A stretch of DNA of 64,000 nucleotides. It comes from JAPPHA01 sp965220985. Its GTDB lineage: Bacteria; Pseudomonadota; Alphaproteobacteria; Rhodobacterales; Rhodobacteraceae. The translations under genes and the position numbers were made by a program. Position 1 is the stretch's first letter. Every line of letters begins with the position of its first letter. Below the pieces are notes generated by a model. The model was not told the origin of the DNA, did no database searches, and saw only the letters and a program-made list of their open reading frames with translations. The stretch spans positions 3,472,001 to 3,536,000 of the forward strand of contig OZ244854.1 of NCBI GenBank assembly GCA_965220985.1. Reading direction: 5' to 3'. This document shows positions 9,944 to 18,492 of this stretch, piece after piece.

Positions 9944-10693
9944 TTACTTTTCGTTGCGAATGCCGCTCCGGTGGCAGACCTGATTCAGCCGCTGCTCGAA
10001 ATACTGGCGGAAGACTTCGTTTTCTTGCCACGCCTTCGGCTCCGCCCAAATCGCCCCGAGTCTCCCCACGACTCCAGCTATCCAATCAGCAGCTTGGACT
10101 GTCTGGTAGAGATGGCTTTCCAGATGGAAAGGTGGTTCGATGAGGTTCCGCTGTCCCCTGTACTTCGCATACATCTGGCGAGCCGCCACCTCGATCAGCT
10201 TGGCTCGATGTTGGTGTTCGTCAAGAATGAGGACAAAACATTCAGTTGGGTCACAATCATCCGCGCAGAATCGATCGATTCGCTTGATTGCCTCCTTGAA
10301 AACATTTTCGTAGAGCCTGTTCGAATTGTGAACACCCGACTGCGGGGTCTTGCAAACCCCCACATAGAAGACGAACCCGCCACAGTTCTTGATCTTGTTG
10401 AACAGGCGATTCGTGAAACTACGGAGTCTCCAGTATCGGCCGACGTTTTTTGCCGAGTAAAGACTGGCGCCCTTCATTTCCCATGTCGCAGGATGCTTCC
10501 CTGACTTCGCAATTTCGTAATCCAGCAATTCACACTTGCGCTGATAAAACCAGGTACCAAAGGCGCGAACTTCATCAGCGGGCAAGACGAACCCTGCAAG
10601 TCCGAATACCGGACTGTGATGGTACTTTGGATCACTGCGGCCGTTGTACTTACCAACATGGCCAAATTCGTCCAAATAAGCGAAATATGTCAA
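9944..10693 (-). CDS. DUF3800 domain-containing protein
   Basis: A protein of about 249 residues with the N-terminal acidic motif YLDEFG, a central LILDEHQ and the C-terminal block HLYQTVQAADWIAGV. These match DUF3800, a family with a predicted RNase H-like fold often carried on mobile or defence-related DNA and without a proven role. I favour TTG 10693 as the start because GGGGGA lies four bases upstream; TTG 10705 would overlap that site. Codon use is clearly A+T-richer than in mnmA, suggesting transfer together with the adjacent 5' half of ligA. A hairpin plus T-run lies immediately upstream. Confidence 0.75.
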   Translation of the reverse strand: MTYFAYLDEFGHVGKYNGRSDPKYHHSPVFGLAGFVLPADEVRAFGTWFYQRKCELLDYEIAKSGKHPATWEMKGASLYSAKNVGRYWRLRSFTNRLFNKIKNCGGFVFYVGVCKTPQSGVHNSNRLYENVFKEAIKRIDRFCADDCDPTECFVLILDEHQHRAKLIEVAARQMYAKYRGQRNLIEPPFHLESHLYQTVQAADWIAGVVGRLGAIWAEPKAWQENEVFRQYFEQRLNQVCHRSGIRNEK

Positions 10694-10703
10694 TTGATCC
10701 CCC

Positions 10704-10736
10704 AAAAACCACGAAAGCCCGCGCCGGAGCGCGGGC
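10704..10736 (-). terminator. Rho-independent terminator-like hairpin, minus strand
   Basis: GCCCGCGC (10717-10724), loop CGGA, and GCGCGGGC (10729-10736) form a perfect 8-bp stem. Read on the minus strand it is followed within nine bases by TTTTT (10708-10704). It sits directly before the ribosome-binding site of the DUF3800 gene, so it either ends a minus-strand transcript arising at about 10740-11040 or attenuates transcription into DUF3800. Confidence 0.6.
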
Positions 10737-11042
10737 CTCGGAACGAGGGTAAGTAAACTTACGTCTCGCGATCTAGATAAGCTCGTAGCAGATGGAAGTC
10801 AAGGACCTTTTTTCTGAATTGAATGTCCTGCCGAAATCGTTGAAACCCAATTAACCGTTTGCGGGAGTCTGCACCAGATCAATGTTCTATCGCTGCATTA
10901 TCGACGATATTCTCGCTCCCCGAATTGGAGTTCCGTGGTCCAAGCATCTTCCGTCTTGGTCACCCGAGTCGTTCATTGTCGACGATACATCGTGTAGATC
11001 ACGAGTAGACTTTGTGCCCACGTCGAGTCAGGAGCACCGCCC
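10737..11042. other. Intergenic region before ligA
   Basis: About 300 bases of intermediate G+C. It carries a short inverted repeat GTAAGT/ACTTAC near 10749-10762 and the ligA ribosome-binding site (AGGAG before 11043). Because a minus-strand terminator lies just beyond, an unidentified small transcript on the minus strand is possible. I saw no tRNA cloverleaf or coding frame. Confidence 0.4.
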
Positions 11043-13199
11043 ATGAACTCAGGAATTTCAAACTTGGACGATTTTGAAATGAGCACGGTCCCTGTCGAGG
11101 ACCTGAGCGAAGCCGAGGCTCGACAAGAACTAGCGTCACTGGCCGTTCGCATTGCGCGCGCGAACTATGACTATTTCACTCGCGATGATCCTGATCTTGA
11201 AGATTCCGAATACGACATCATCAAGCGGCGGAATCGCGACATCGAAGCCGCATTTCCACATCTGGTTCGGAGCGACAGTCCGAGCCAGCACGTCGGAGGA
11301 CCGCTAGCAGAAGCATTCACAAAGGTAAGGCATACCGAACCAATGTTGTCGCTCGAAAATGCGTTCTCCGAAGATGATGTGATGCAGTTCGATGCAAGCA
11401 TCCGCAGTTTTCTAGGGATGAGTGAAACAGATACCCTTGACTACGTGGCAGAACATAAGATCGACGGTTTGTCGTTGTCACTCCTCTATGAACATGGTCA
11501 CCTTGTTCGAGCGTTAACACGCGGCGATGGGCGTGAAGGTGAGGATGTAACCGCCAACGCGCTTAAGGTTAAAGGGATAGAGCCCGCACTGGGAATGGAA
11601 GCACCAGAAACTCTTGAAGTCCGCGGCGAAGTATACATGGGGCATGAAGATTTCGACAAACTCAATCAGAGCCAAGACCGAAAAGGAAAAAAACGCTTCG
11701 CTAATCCCCGCAATGCAGCGGCCGGGTCACTCAGACAGTTGGACTCGCGAGTTACCGAGAACAGGCCTCTAAAGTTCTTTGCATATGCCGTTTTGGACCA
11801 AAGAGAATCCATAGCCGATACACATTCCGGCGCACTCAATAAATTGGAAGAATGGGGTCTGCCTACCATTCCAAGAAAAGTAATTTGTAATGGTCCAGAT
11901 GGACTGATCGCAGATCACCAGCAAATTGAATTGAAACGCTCGAAACTGTCTTACGATATTGATGGCGTCGTCTATAAGGTCAACGACCTTAAGTTGCAGG
12001 GCAGGTTGGGGGAACGCAGAACGTCTCCAAGGTGGGCAATAGCCCACAAATTCCCTTCAGAGACAGTTTGTACCCGACTCTTGGCAATCGACATCCAGGT
12101 CGGACGAACCGGTGCATTGTCCCCCGTCGCCCGGCTCGAACCGGTCCATGTCGGCGGCGTCCAGGTCTCCAATGCCACGCTTCACAATGAAGACTACATT
12201 GCCGGACTCGGAACCGGCGGAAACCCGATCAGGGAAGGGCGCGACATTCGCGTCGGCGATCTTGTCGAGATCTACCGTGCCGGTGACGTCATTCCCAAGA
12301 TCAAGGATGTCGACCTCTCGGCTCGTCCAGCGAGCAGTGAGCCGTACGTGTTTCCGAACGCCTGCCCAAAGTGCGGCTCGCCGGCGATTCGAGAAGAGGG
12401 AGACAGCGTGACCCGGTGCACAGGTGGTTTGGTCTGCCCAGTGCAAGCGGTCGAGCGGTTGAAGCACTTTGTCTCGCGCAGCGCGTTCGACATCGAACAT
12501 CTTGGCGCCAAGCACGTTGAACTGTTTCACGAACTGAAATGGATCAGCGAACCGGCCGACATCTTTCTGCTCGAAGCAAACCACGGAACTGAACTCGCTG
12601 AACTCGCAAGTTGGGGAGAAAAATCAGCGACGCGGCTGTTTGCATCGATCGACAAACGAAGGCAGATTTCGTTCTCGCGTGCGCTCTTTGCTCTCGGTAT
12701 CCGCCATATCGGCGAGAGCGCGTCCGCATTGCTGGCGTCACACTACCGGTCATTCGATCTGTTGCTCGATGAGGTTGACGCGATATCTGCCCAAGGTGAC
12801 CACGAAGGCCCTGAATGGGAGCGGTTGATCGGTATTGACGGGATTGGCAAAGTGATGGCCGACTCCCTCGTCAATGAACTCGCGAGCGAAACTCGTGCGG
12901 CAGTCGACCGACTTCGACAACACATCACCATCGAGGATCATGAGGAATTGATCACGCCCAACAGTGACCTTTCGGGCAAGACCATTGTCTTCACCGGCAC
13001 ACTCGAGTTGATGACCAGAAAGGAAGCCAAGGCGAGGGCGGAAGCGGCAGGGGCAAAGGTCTCGGGGTCGGTTTCCTCACGGACCGATATCCTCGTGGCT
13101 GGTCCCGGTGCGGGGAGCAAGGCGAAGAAGGCACGCGAGCTCAACGTCGAGGTGATCGACGAGGAGGCGTGGTTGTCGCTCATCGAGTCCGGTTCCTGA
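11043..13199 (+). CDS. ligA: NAD-dependent DNA ligase
   Basis: LigA seals nicks in duplex DNA using NAD, in replication and repair. The 718-residue protein shows the adenylation-domain KIDG motif (EHKIDGLSLSLL, the Lys receives AMP), the OB-fold block VGRTGALSPVARLEPV, a four-cysteine zinc site (CPKCGSP then CTGGLVCP), helix-hairpin-helix repeats and a C-terminal BRCT domain beginning SGKTIVFTG. ATG 11043 has AGGAG eight bases upstream. The first 1050 bases are noticeably A+T-richer, with different codon choices from the remainder; the switch falls near 12.06-12.12 kb, in the conserved OB-fold block, suggesting a recombinant gene. recG follows by 10 bases. Confidence 0.97.
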   Translation: MNSGISNLDDFEMSTVPVEDLSEAEARQELASLAVRIARANYDYFTRDDPDLEDSEYDIIKRRNRDIEAAFPHLVRSDSPSQHVGGPLAEAFTKVRHTEPMLSLENAFSEDDVMQFDASIRSFLGMSETDTLDYVAEHKIDGLSLSLLYEHGHLVRALTRGDGREGEDVTANALKVKGIEPALGMEAPETLEVRGEVYMGHEDFDKLNQSQDRKGKKRFANPRNAAAGSLRQLDSRVTENRPLKFFAYAVLDQRESIADTHSGALNKLEEWGLPTIPRKVICNGPDGLIADHQQIELKRSKLSYDIDGVVYKVNDLKLQGRLGERRTSPRWAIAHKFPSETVCTRLLAIDIQVGRTGALSPVARLEPVHVGGVQVSNATLHNEDYIAGLGTGGNPIREGRDIRVGDLVEIYRAGDVIPKIKDVDLSARPASSEPYVFPNACPKCGSPAIREEGDSVTRCTGGLVCPVQAVERLKHFVSRSAFDIEHLGAKHVELFHELKWISEPADIFLLEANHGTELAELASWGEKSATRLFASIDKRRQISFSRALFALGIRHIGESASALLASHYRSFDLLLDEVDAISAQGDHEGPEWERLIGIDGIGKVMADSLVNELASETRAAVDRLRQHITIEDHEELITPNSDLSGKTIVFTGTLELMTRKEAKARAEAAGAKVSGSVSSRTDILVAGPGAGSKAKKARELNVEVIDEEAWLSLIESGS

Positions 13200-13209
13200 A
13201 GGAGCCGCA

Positions 13210-15300
13210 ATGTCCGGCAGACCCGAAATCCTGTTCCCGCTGTATGCGCCTCTCAACGGCATGAAAGGGATTGGTCCCCGCACGGCACAGCACCTTGGGC
13301 AACTCGACATAAGGCTGCCACGGGACTTGCTTTTTTCATTGCCGAGATCCGCGCTCGTGCGGCGCAGGATCTCGACGATCGCCGAAGGCCGAACTCAGGA
13401 GTCGGTGGCGATTGAGGTGGCAGTCGTGTCCCACAAACCCGGTGCCCGAAAGGGGCTTCCTCATCGTGTCTGGGTCGACGACGGCCAGAATCGCTTCCAT
13501 CTGGTTTTCTTCCAGGCCCAACGTGACTGGATCGAAAAGTCGCTCCCAGCCGGCCAGCGACGCCTCGTGTGCGGCAAGGTCGACGAATTCAACGGCTACC
13601 GACAGATCGTTCACCCGGATCAAATTCTGGAACCGGACAAGACCGAAGTGATCCCGCTCGTGGAGCCTGTCTATCCGCTCGTCAGCGGCCTGACCCAGAA
13701 GACCATGAAGAAGTCCGTTGCGATGGCGCTCGAACGCGCCCCCGATCTTCCCGAATGGATCGCTCCCGAGACGCTCTCCACGCGGCAGTGGCCAAGCTGG
13801 CGAGATGCGCTCTCGCTTTGCCATTCGCCGCAATCGGAGTCGGACACGGAACCTGAAAACCCGGCGAGAGAACGATTGTCGTTCGATGAAATGTTCTCCC
13901 ACCAGATGACTCTCGCTCTTGCTCGAACCAGATTCAGACGGCAGCGCGGACGTTCCAATGTCGGCGATGGAGAGATGGCAAATCAGGTGCTGTCCCAATT
14001 GCCCTTCGACCTGACGCGCGCGCAGAGGCGCGTGATCGGAGAAATCAATCAGGACATGGCAGGCACTGCCAGAATGAACCGCTTGCTGCAGGGTGACGTC
14101 GGATCGGGCAAGACCATCGTCGCCTTCATCGCGATGCTGAACGCTGTTGAAGCGGGAGGGCAGGCGGTCTTGATGGCACCGACTGAAGTTCTTGTTCGTC
14201 AACACCATGAAAGGCTGAAGCCCCTCGCCAAGACTGCCGGGGTCGAACTGGAGAGGCTGACAAGTCGGGATCGCGGGAGTCAACGAAAGGAAAAGCTGGA
14301 ACTCATCAAGGGCGGCCGCATCGGAATCGTCGTCGGGACCCATGCGGTCTTTCAGCAAGAAGTCGAATTCAACGACTTGCGGATCGCCGTCATCGACGAG
14401 CAGCACCGATTTGGAGTCAAGCAGAGGCTGGAACTCAGCGCCAAGGGCGAATCGGTCGACGTTCTGGTGATGACCGCAACCCCGATTCCACGGTCACTGG
14501 CGCTCGCGAGCTACGGCGACATGAGCGTCTCCATGCTCGACGAAAGACCGCCGGGCAGACAACCGATCAAGACGGCGATGGCTTCGCGAAGCCGTATGGC
14601 AAGCGTGATCAATCGCCTCAGAAAGGCCGTTGAATCCGGACGTCAGGCATACTGGATCTGCCCGCTCGTCGAAGAAAGCGAAGTCTCGTCACTGACACCG
14701 GCAGAAAACCGCCACAAATCGCTCGAGGCCGTGCTCGAAAAGGGGCAGGTGGGACTTGTCCACGGTCAAATGCCACCGGCGGAACGGGACGAGGTTTTCG
14801 ACGGTTTCGCCAATGGCACCACTCGCGTTCTCGTCGCAACAACGGTGATCGAAGTCGGCATCGACGTATCCGACGCCACGATCATGATCATTGAACACGC
14901 CGAAAACTTCGGACTCGCTCAGCTGCACCAACTCCGTGGTCGGGTCGGGCGCGGCGAGGGCGAATCGTCGTGCCTGCTTCTCTATGGCGAACCGTTGTCG
15001 AGAAGCGCTCGTCAACGCCTCGAGGTCATCCAGAATACCGAGGACGGATTTCGAATTGCAGAAGAGGACCTTGCCGTCCGAGGAGCCGGCGACCTTCTCG
15101 GAGTCCATCAATCGGGATTCCCCGAGTTCAGGATAGCAAGCATCGAGAAGCAGGGTGGCCTGCTTCGCGATGCCCACAAGGAGGCGCGGGCTCTTCTCGA
15201 ATCCGACCCCAACCTCAGTTCCGACCGGGGTCATGCGGTCAGGACGCTCCTTCACCTGATGGGCGCCGAGCAGTCGATACGGTTGATCTCGGTTGGTTGA
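13210..15300 (+). CDS. recG: ATP-dependent DNA helicase RecG
   Basis: RecG remodels stalled forks and branch-migrates Holliday junctions. The 696-residue protein has the N-terminal wedge/OB domain, Walker A GDVGSGKT, the DEQH box in DEQHRFGV, TATPIPRSLA (motif III), and motifs V/VI in ATTVIEVGIDV and QLRGRVGRGE. Length is normal for alphaproteobacteria. ATG 13210 has GGAG seven bases upstream and lies 10 bases after ligA, so the two are probably cotranscribed. Composition matches the main genome and the second half of ligA. Confidence 0.97.
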   Translation: MSGRPEILFPLYAPLNGMKGIGPRTAQHLGQLDIRLPRDLLFSLPRSALVRRRISTIAEGRTQESVAIEVAVVSHKPGARKGLPHRVWVDDGQNRFHLVFFQAQRDWIEKSLPAGQRRLVCGKVDEFNGYRQIVHPDQILEPDKTEVIPLVEPVYPLVSGLTQKTMKKSVAMALERAPDLPEWIAPETLSTRQWPSWRDALSLCHSPQSESDTEPENPARERLSFDEMFSHQMTLALARTRFRRQRGRSNVGDGEMANQVLSQLPFDLTRAQRRVIGEINQDMAGTARMNRLLQGDVGSGKTIVAFIAMLNAVEAGGQAVLMAPTEVLVRQHHERLKPLAKTAGVELERLTSRDRGSQRKEKLELIKGGRIGIVVGTHAVFQQEVEFNDLRIAVIDEQHRFGVKQRLELSAKGESVDVLVMTATPIPRSLALASYGDMSVSMLDERPPGRQPIKTAMASRSRMASVINRLRKAVESGRQAYWICPLVEESEVSSLTPAENRHKSLEAVLEKGQVGLVHGQMPPAERDEVFDGFANGTTRVLVATTVIEVGIDVSDATIMIIEHAENFGLAQLHQLRGRVGRGEGESSCLLLYGEPLSRSARQRLEVIQNTEDGFRIAEEDLAVRGAGDLLGVHQSGFPEFRIASIEKQGGLLRDAHKEARALLESDPNLSSDRGHAVRTLLHLMGAEQSIRLISVG

Positions 15301-15318
15301 GCGGCTGTTCGGCTGAGA

Positions 15319-15337
15319 CCTTGCCGGATCGGCAAGG
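15319..15337 (+). terminator. Hairpin after recG
   Basis: CCTTGCCG, loop GAT, CGGCAAGG form a perfect 8-bp stem 19 bases after the recG stop codon. There is no T-run, so it is either a weak terminator or an RNA-stabilising hairpin. Confidence 0.35.
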
Positions 15338-15723
15338 CAACGCTGTCCCCGTCGTGCATCCTGCCACAGTTTTTGAATCGACACTCTGAGGCACTTGCTT
15401 CGGCGAGGATTCCTGCGTGCTGCAAGGCAGGGAAACGCTCGGCGGGCCGGCCCGAATCGGTTGCGAATCAGTGATGTCCCGACAGCCTGGATCTGCCTCT
15501 TTCCTGACCTCCAAACGAACTGACACCTGAATCGAGGGCTCGCCCTGGCCACCTCGCGACCCTGGCAATGTCAGAAGAATCAACGAGTTACATGTGTTCC
15601 TTTTTTGTTCTTGACGAACTCGCCCAAGCAGGCAAGAATGAGAACAAACAGCGAATAAAGGAAGCTCAAAACATGATCAAATCTCTGTACAGCAAATTTG
15701 GCCAGTCGTCCTCGTCGGCGGTT
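15338..15723. other. Intergenic region between recG and the NifU-like gene
   Basis: About 390 bases between two convergent genes. A plus-strand frame beginning at 15568 ends in an apparently hydrophobic tail, but that tail is the complement of the Glu/Gln-rich end of the NifU-like gene, so I do not call it. Nothing else is recognisable. Confidence 0.4.
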
Positions 15724-16233
15724 TCAGACCTGTTCGGTCTGCTGTCGATATTCCTCGTGCTGTTCGTCGCTCTCGCTCTGTCGTGATTCCTGGGCGGCTT
15801 CCGCCGCTTTCATCGCTTCGATCGTTGCCTCGAATGCGAGCATGATCGATGCATGCCGGTTCTTGAAATCCTTGGCCGGCCGCAATGCATCCAGCTCCTC
15901 GAAGGGAGCATCGGGCGGAGGTCCGTCCTGCGAAAGCATGGTTGCAAGCTGGTCTCGGCCGTTTTCGACCTCTCGCAGATCGCGACCAATGACGTTTTTT
16001 CCCAGGACTGCCGCCGACGCCTGACCGAGGGCGCAGGCTTTGACATCCTGGCCAAAGCTCGAAACCCGACCATCCTCGGTATTGACGCTGACCGAAACGG
16101 TTGAACCGCATAGTGGCGAGCGTTTCCTCGCCTGACCGTCCGGGTCGCGGAGCGGTGTTGCAAACGGAATATCCGCCGCGAGTGCAAGTATGCGCTTTGC
16201 ATACAGCTGGAGTGCACCATTCGCTTCGGCCAT
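15724..16233 (-). CDS. NifU N-terminal-like Fe-S scaffold protein
   Basis: A 169-residue protein of the IscU/NifU N-terminal family, which holds nascent Fe-S clusters. Two cysteine sites are visible (SPLCGSTVSV and VKACALGQASA, equivalent to the first two IscU ligands), while the third ligand region reads RHASIMLAFEA and lacks a cysteine, so cluster binding may be altered. The C-terminal 30 residues are Glu/Gln-rich and probably disordered. It diverges from hisI across 70 bases, an arrangement I associate with Rhodobacterales. It is unlinked to the suf operon at 37-45 kb. Confidence 0.75.
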   Translation of the reverse strand: MAEANGALQLYAKRILALAADIPFATPLRDPDGQARKRSPLCGSTVSVSVNTEDGRVSSFGQDVKACALGQASAAVLGKNVIGRDLREVENGRDQLATMLSQDGPPPDAPFEELDALRPAKDFKNRHASIMLAFEATIEAMKAAEAAQESRQSESDEQHEEYRQQTEQV

Positions 16234-16303
16234 CTCTCAAGTGCCTTCAACTCGTCAGGAATGAACTGTAATTAGGGCCGATTGCCCAATTTGGGAAGTG
16301 TTC

Positions 16304-16651
16304 ATGGCCACAATCGATTTCGACACACTTAAATTTGACCACAACGGCCTGATCCCTGCGGTCGCACAGGACCACCTGGCTGGCGATGTGCTGATGTTGG
16401 CCTGGATGAACAGAACCTCGATCGAACGGACGCTGGCGACCGGCCGCGTGACGTATTGGTCGCGGTCCCGATCAGAGCTGTGGGAGAAAGGCAAGACGTC
16501 GGGAAACACGCAGAGACTGATCTCCATGCACATCGACTGCGACAGGGATTGCATACTGCTCAAGGTCGATCAGACCGGCCCCGCTTGCCACCTCGGAAAG
16601 CGGAGCTGTTTCTTCACGGAAGTCGATTCCGTCACGGCCGTCACCAAATAG
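16304..16651 (+). CDS. hisI: Phosphoribosyl-AMP cyclohydrolase
   Basis: HisI opens the purine ring of phosphoribosyl-AMP, the third step of histidine synthesis. The 115-residue protein has DCDRDC and the downstream ACHLGKRSCFF, which supply the zinc and magnesium ligands of the monofunctional enzyme, and MLAWMN near the N-terminus. ATG 16304 follows GGGAAG by five bases; an in-frame GTG at 16298 would bury that site. There is no HisE domain, so the pyrophosphohydrolase must be encoded elsewhere. Confidence 0.95.
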   Translation: MATIDFDTLKFDHNGLIPAVAQDHLAGDVLMLAWMNRTSIERTLATGRVTYWSRSRSELWEKGKTSGNTQRLISMHIDCDRDCILLKVDQTGPACHLGKRSCFFTEVDSVTAVTK

Positions 16652-16755
16652 ACGACCGGCGAACCTTGCCGCCTGCGACCTGGATGGTCGAAGGGCAAAT
16701 GGCCAAACTGTCGGATCGGAGTGGCCGCCCGGTCCTGACGGAAATCGACGCGAGT

Positions 16756-17682
16756 TCAGGTCGTCGTCGCCAACCCGACCATTGAGCGGATATCCCGCGC
16801 AGAATGACCGCTTTGCCTGAGCGATCGAATCGAAACCGCATCGGCACGCTTCGCGAGACGCGCGCCGAGCTTGTCGCGAATCAACCGGTGATGACGATAG
16901 ACCGGGGTGGGGAAACCGAGGATCCTTTGGAGCAACGCATGAAGTGGCGTGCAGTACGCGATGTCAGCGCCTCGGGTGACATGAGTTACGGACTGCATCG
17001 CATCATCGGTCACCACCGCGAGGTGATACGATGTCCCGATATCCTTCCGCGCAAGAACGACATCCCCCAGCGACCCAATGAAAAACTCTGCAGACATGGG
17101 AACCTGGATCGGCGTACCGGATCCGAGCTCGACAAACCCGAGTTCACCGACCGCAGCGGAACCGCCAACGAATTCGACTGCCTTGCGAATGTCGAGGCGG
17201 ATTGCATCGCCGCCGTCCAGTTCACGCATCGATCGATTTCGGCAGGTCCCCGGATAGACCGGGGGCAGTGACATTGCTCCGGCATGACCCGGCGCAGGCG
17301 GCGTTCCGTCTGCCGATTTGGCATCTTTGCCGGCGACGTGATCGATCTCCTGCGGAGCCTCGAGTGCGGCCGAGATGTCCTTCCTCGTGCACCGGCACGG
17401 GAAACACAGTCCATGCCCAATGAGCCGCGACAGCATGTCCGAATAGATGTCGAAACGCTCCGATTGCCGCATCACCGGGGCAGGCCAGCTCAGGCCCAGC
17501 CATGCAAGGTCTTCGAAAATCGCCGCTTCGAAGCGCTGATTGCAGCGGAAGTGATCGATATCTTCGATTCTCAGGATGAATTCGCCGTCAGCCTCGACTG
17601 CCGACTGCCAAGCCGTCAGAGCCGAGAAAGCATGCCCGAGATGCAGAAATCCGGTCGGAGAAGGAGCAAACCGCTCACGCAT
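16756..17682 (-). CDS. gluQ: Glutamyl-Q tRNA(Asp) synthetase
   Basis: GluQ-RS is a truncated class I glutamyl-tRNA synthetase paralogue that attaches glutamate to queuosine 34 of tRNA Asp. FAPSPTGFLHLGHAFSAL holds the HIGH-type motif and RLAKR near the end replaces KMSKS. Zinc-site residues are seen as CRC (about residue 97) and YPGTCR. At 308 residues it lacks the anticodon-binding domain of true GltX, as expected. ATG 17682 immediately follows the stop of the upstream methyltransferase (TGAATG), so the two are translationally coupled. It acts downstream of QueA, also in this window. Confidence 0.93.
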   Translation of the reverse strand: MRERFAPSPTGFLHLGHAFSALTAWQSAVEADGEFILRIEDIDHFRCNQRFEAAIFEDLAWLGLSWPAPVMRQSERFDIYSDMLSRLIGHGLCFPCRCTRKDISAALEAPQEIDHVAGKDAKSADGTPPAPGHAGAMSLPPVYPGTCRNRSMRELDGGDAIRLDIRKAVEFVGGSAAVGELGFVELGSGTPIQVPMSAEFFIGSLGDVVLARKDIGTSYHLAVVTDDAMQSVTHVTRGADIAYCTPLHALLQRILGFPTPVYRHHRLIRDKLGARLAKRADAVSIRSLRQSGHSARDIRSMVGLATTT

Positions 17683-18300
17683 TCATTTTCTTTGCATCAC
17701 GTAGACGTTTGAACCGATGTTCAGTCGTGAAATGTGCGGACCGTATTCCTGGTGGACCATGCGGTAGTCTCCGGACTCCATCGCATCGTCGAGTCCCTTC
17801 ACGTAGTCAGGCCGCGCGAGCGTGTGATCGTTGTACGAGAAGACCAACAGGTTTCCCGGCTGAAGGTGGGACAGGCATTCGTGAAGAAACTCGACCGGCG
17901 CAGCCCCGGTACCAATCACGCCGATTGCCGCGATTGCGACATAGTTTCCGGGCACGACATCAAGCGGTTCACCGAGTCCGCTGACCGAGAGCTTCCGATA
18001 GACCCCGCGGCCGTGTGCCTTTGCAAGCATCTCGCGATTGATGTCCGTGCCATCAATGTTCGAGAAACCGGTTTCGGCGAGTGCCATGCCCGAAACCCCT
18101 GTCCCGCACCCCACATCGAGGACGGGCTGGGACTTGTCACTGACGAACTCCGCCAAGGCGCTCGCGCATCGTTGTGGCGTGACATAACCCTGTGCGGCAA
18201 GATCTGCATCGTAGGTGGCAGCCCACTCGCTGTAGAGTTCGTCTCTTTGTTCCTCGGTGTCGAGGTAGTAGATTTCCGAGAGGAAGTCTCGGGCCATCAT
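17683..18300 (-). CDS. Class I SAM-dependent methyltransferase
   Basis: A 205-residue protein with the Rossmann-type motif I VLDVGCGTGVSG (about residues 60-71), a motif II acidic loop DGTDINREML and a WBSCR27/Methyltransf_11-like layout. The substrate is unknown. GGAGA lies just before tandem ATGs at 18300 and 18297. It is coupled to gluQ with no spacer, which hints at an RNA-related or housekeeping substrate, but that is guesswork. Confidence 0.8.
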   Translation of the reverse strand: MMARDFLSEIYYLDTEEQRDELYSEWAATYDADLAAQGYVTPQRCASALAEFVSDKSQPVLDVGCGTGVSGMALAETGFSNIDGTDINREMLAKAHGRGVYRKLSVSGLGEPLDVVPGNYVAIAAIGVIGTGAAPVEFLHECLSHLQPGNLLVFSYNDHTLARPDYVKGLDDAMESGDYRMVHQEYGPHISRLNIGSNVYVMQRK

Positions 18301-18492
18301 GTTTCTCCCTGATCAGTCACCCGAATTGAGCAAATCGAGACCGAACCCGTCAAGCGCGAGATGTAACACGATTCATCCTGTCGTTCCGGCAGGTAAGGCT
18401 TGTCGCAGGTGTGGCCCCTGGCACGTTCGCGCGGATCATTCGTCGAGTCGCGGACCCAACTACCCCAACGAACAGAACACGGGGAGCAGAAC

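Noticed and set aside
15568..15786. Small plus-strand frame ending in a hydrophobic segment
   Set aside because: The hydrophobic tail is the complement of the Glu/Gln-rich C-terminus of the NifU-like gene; there is no ribosome-binding site.
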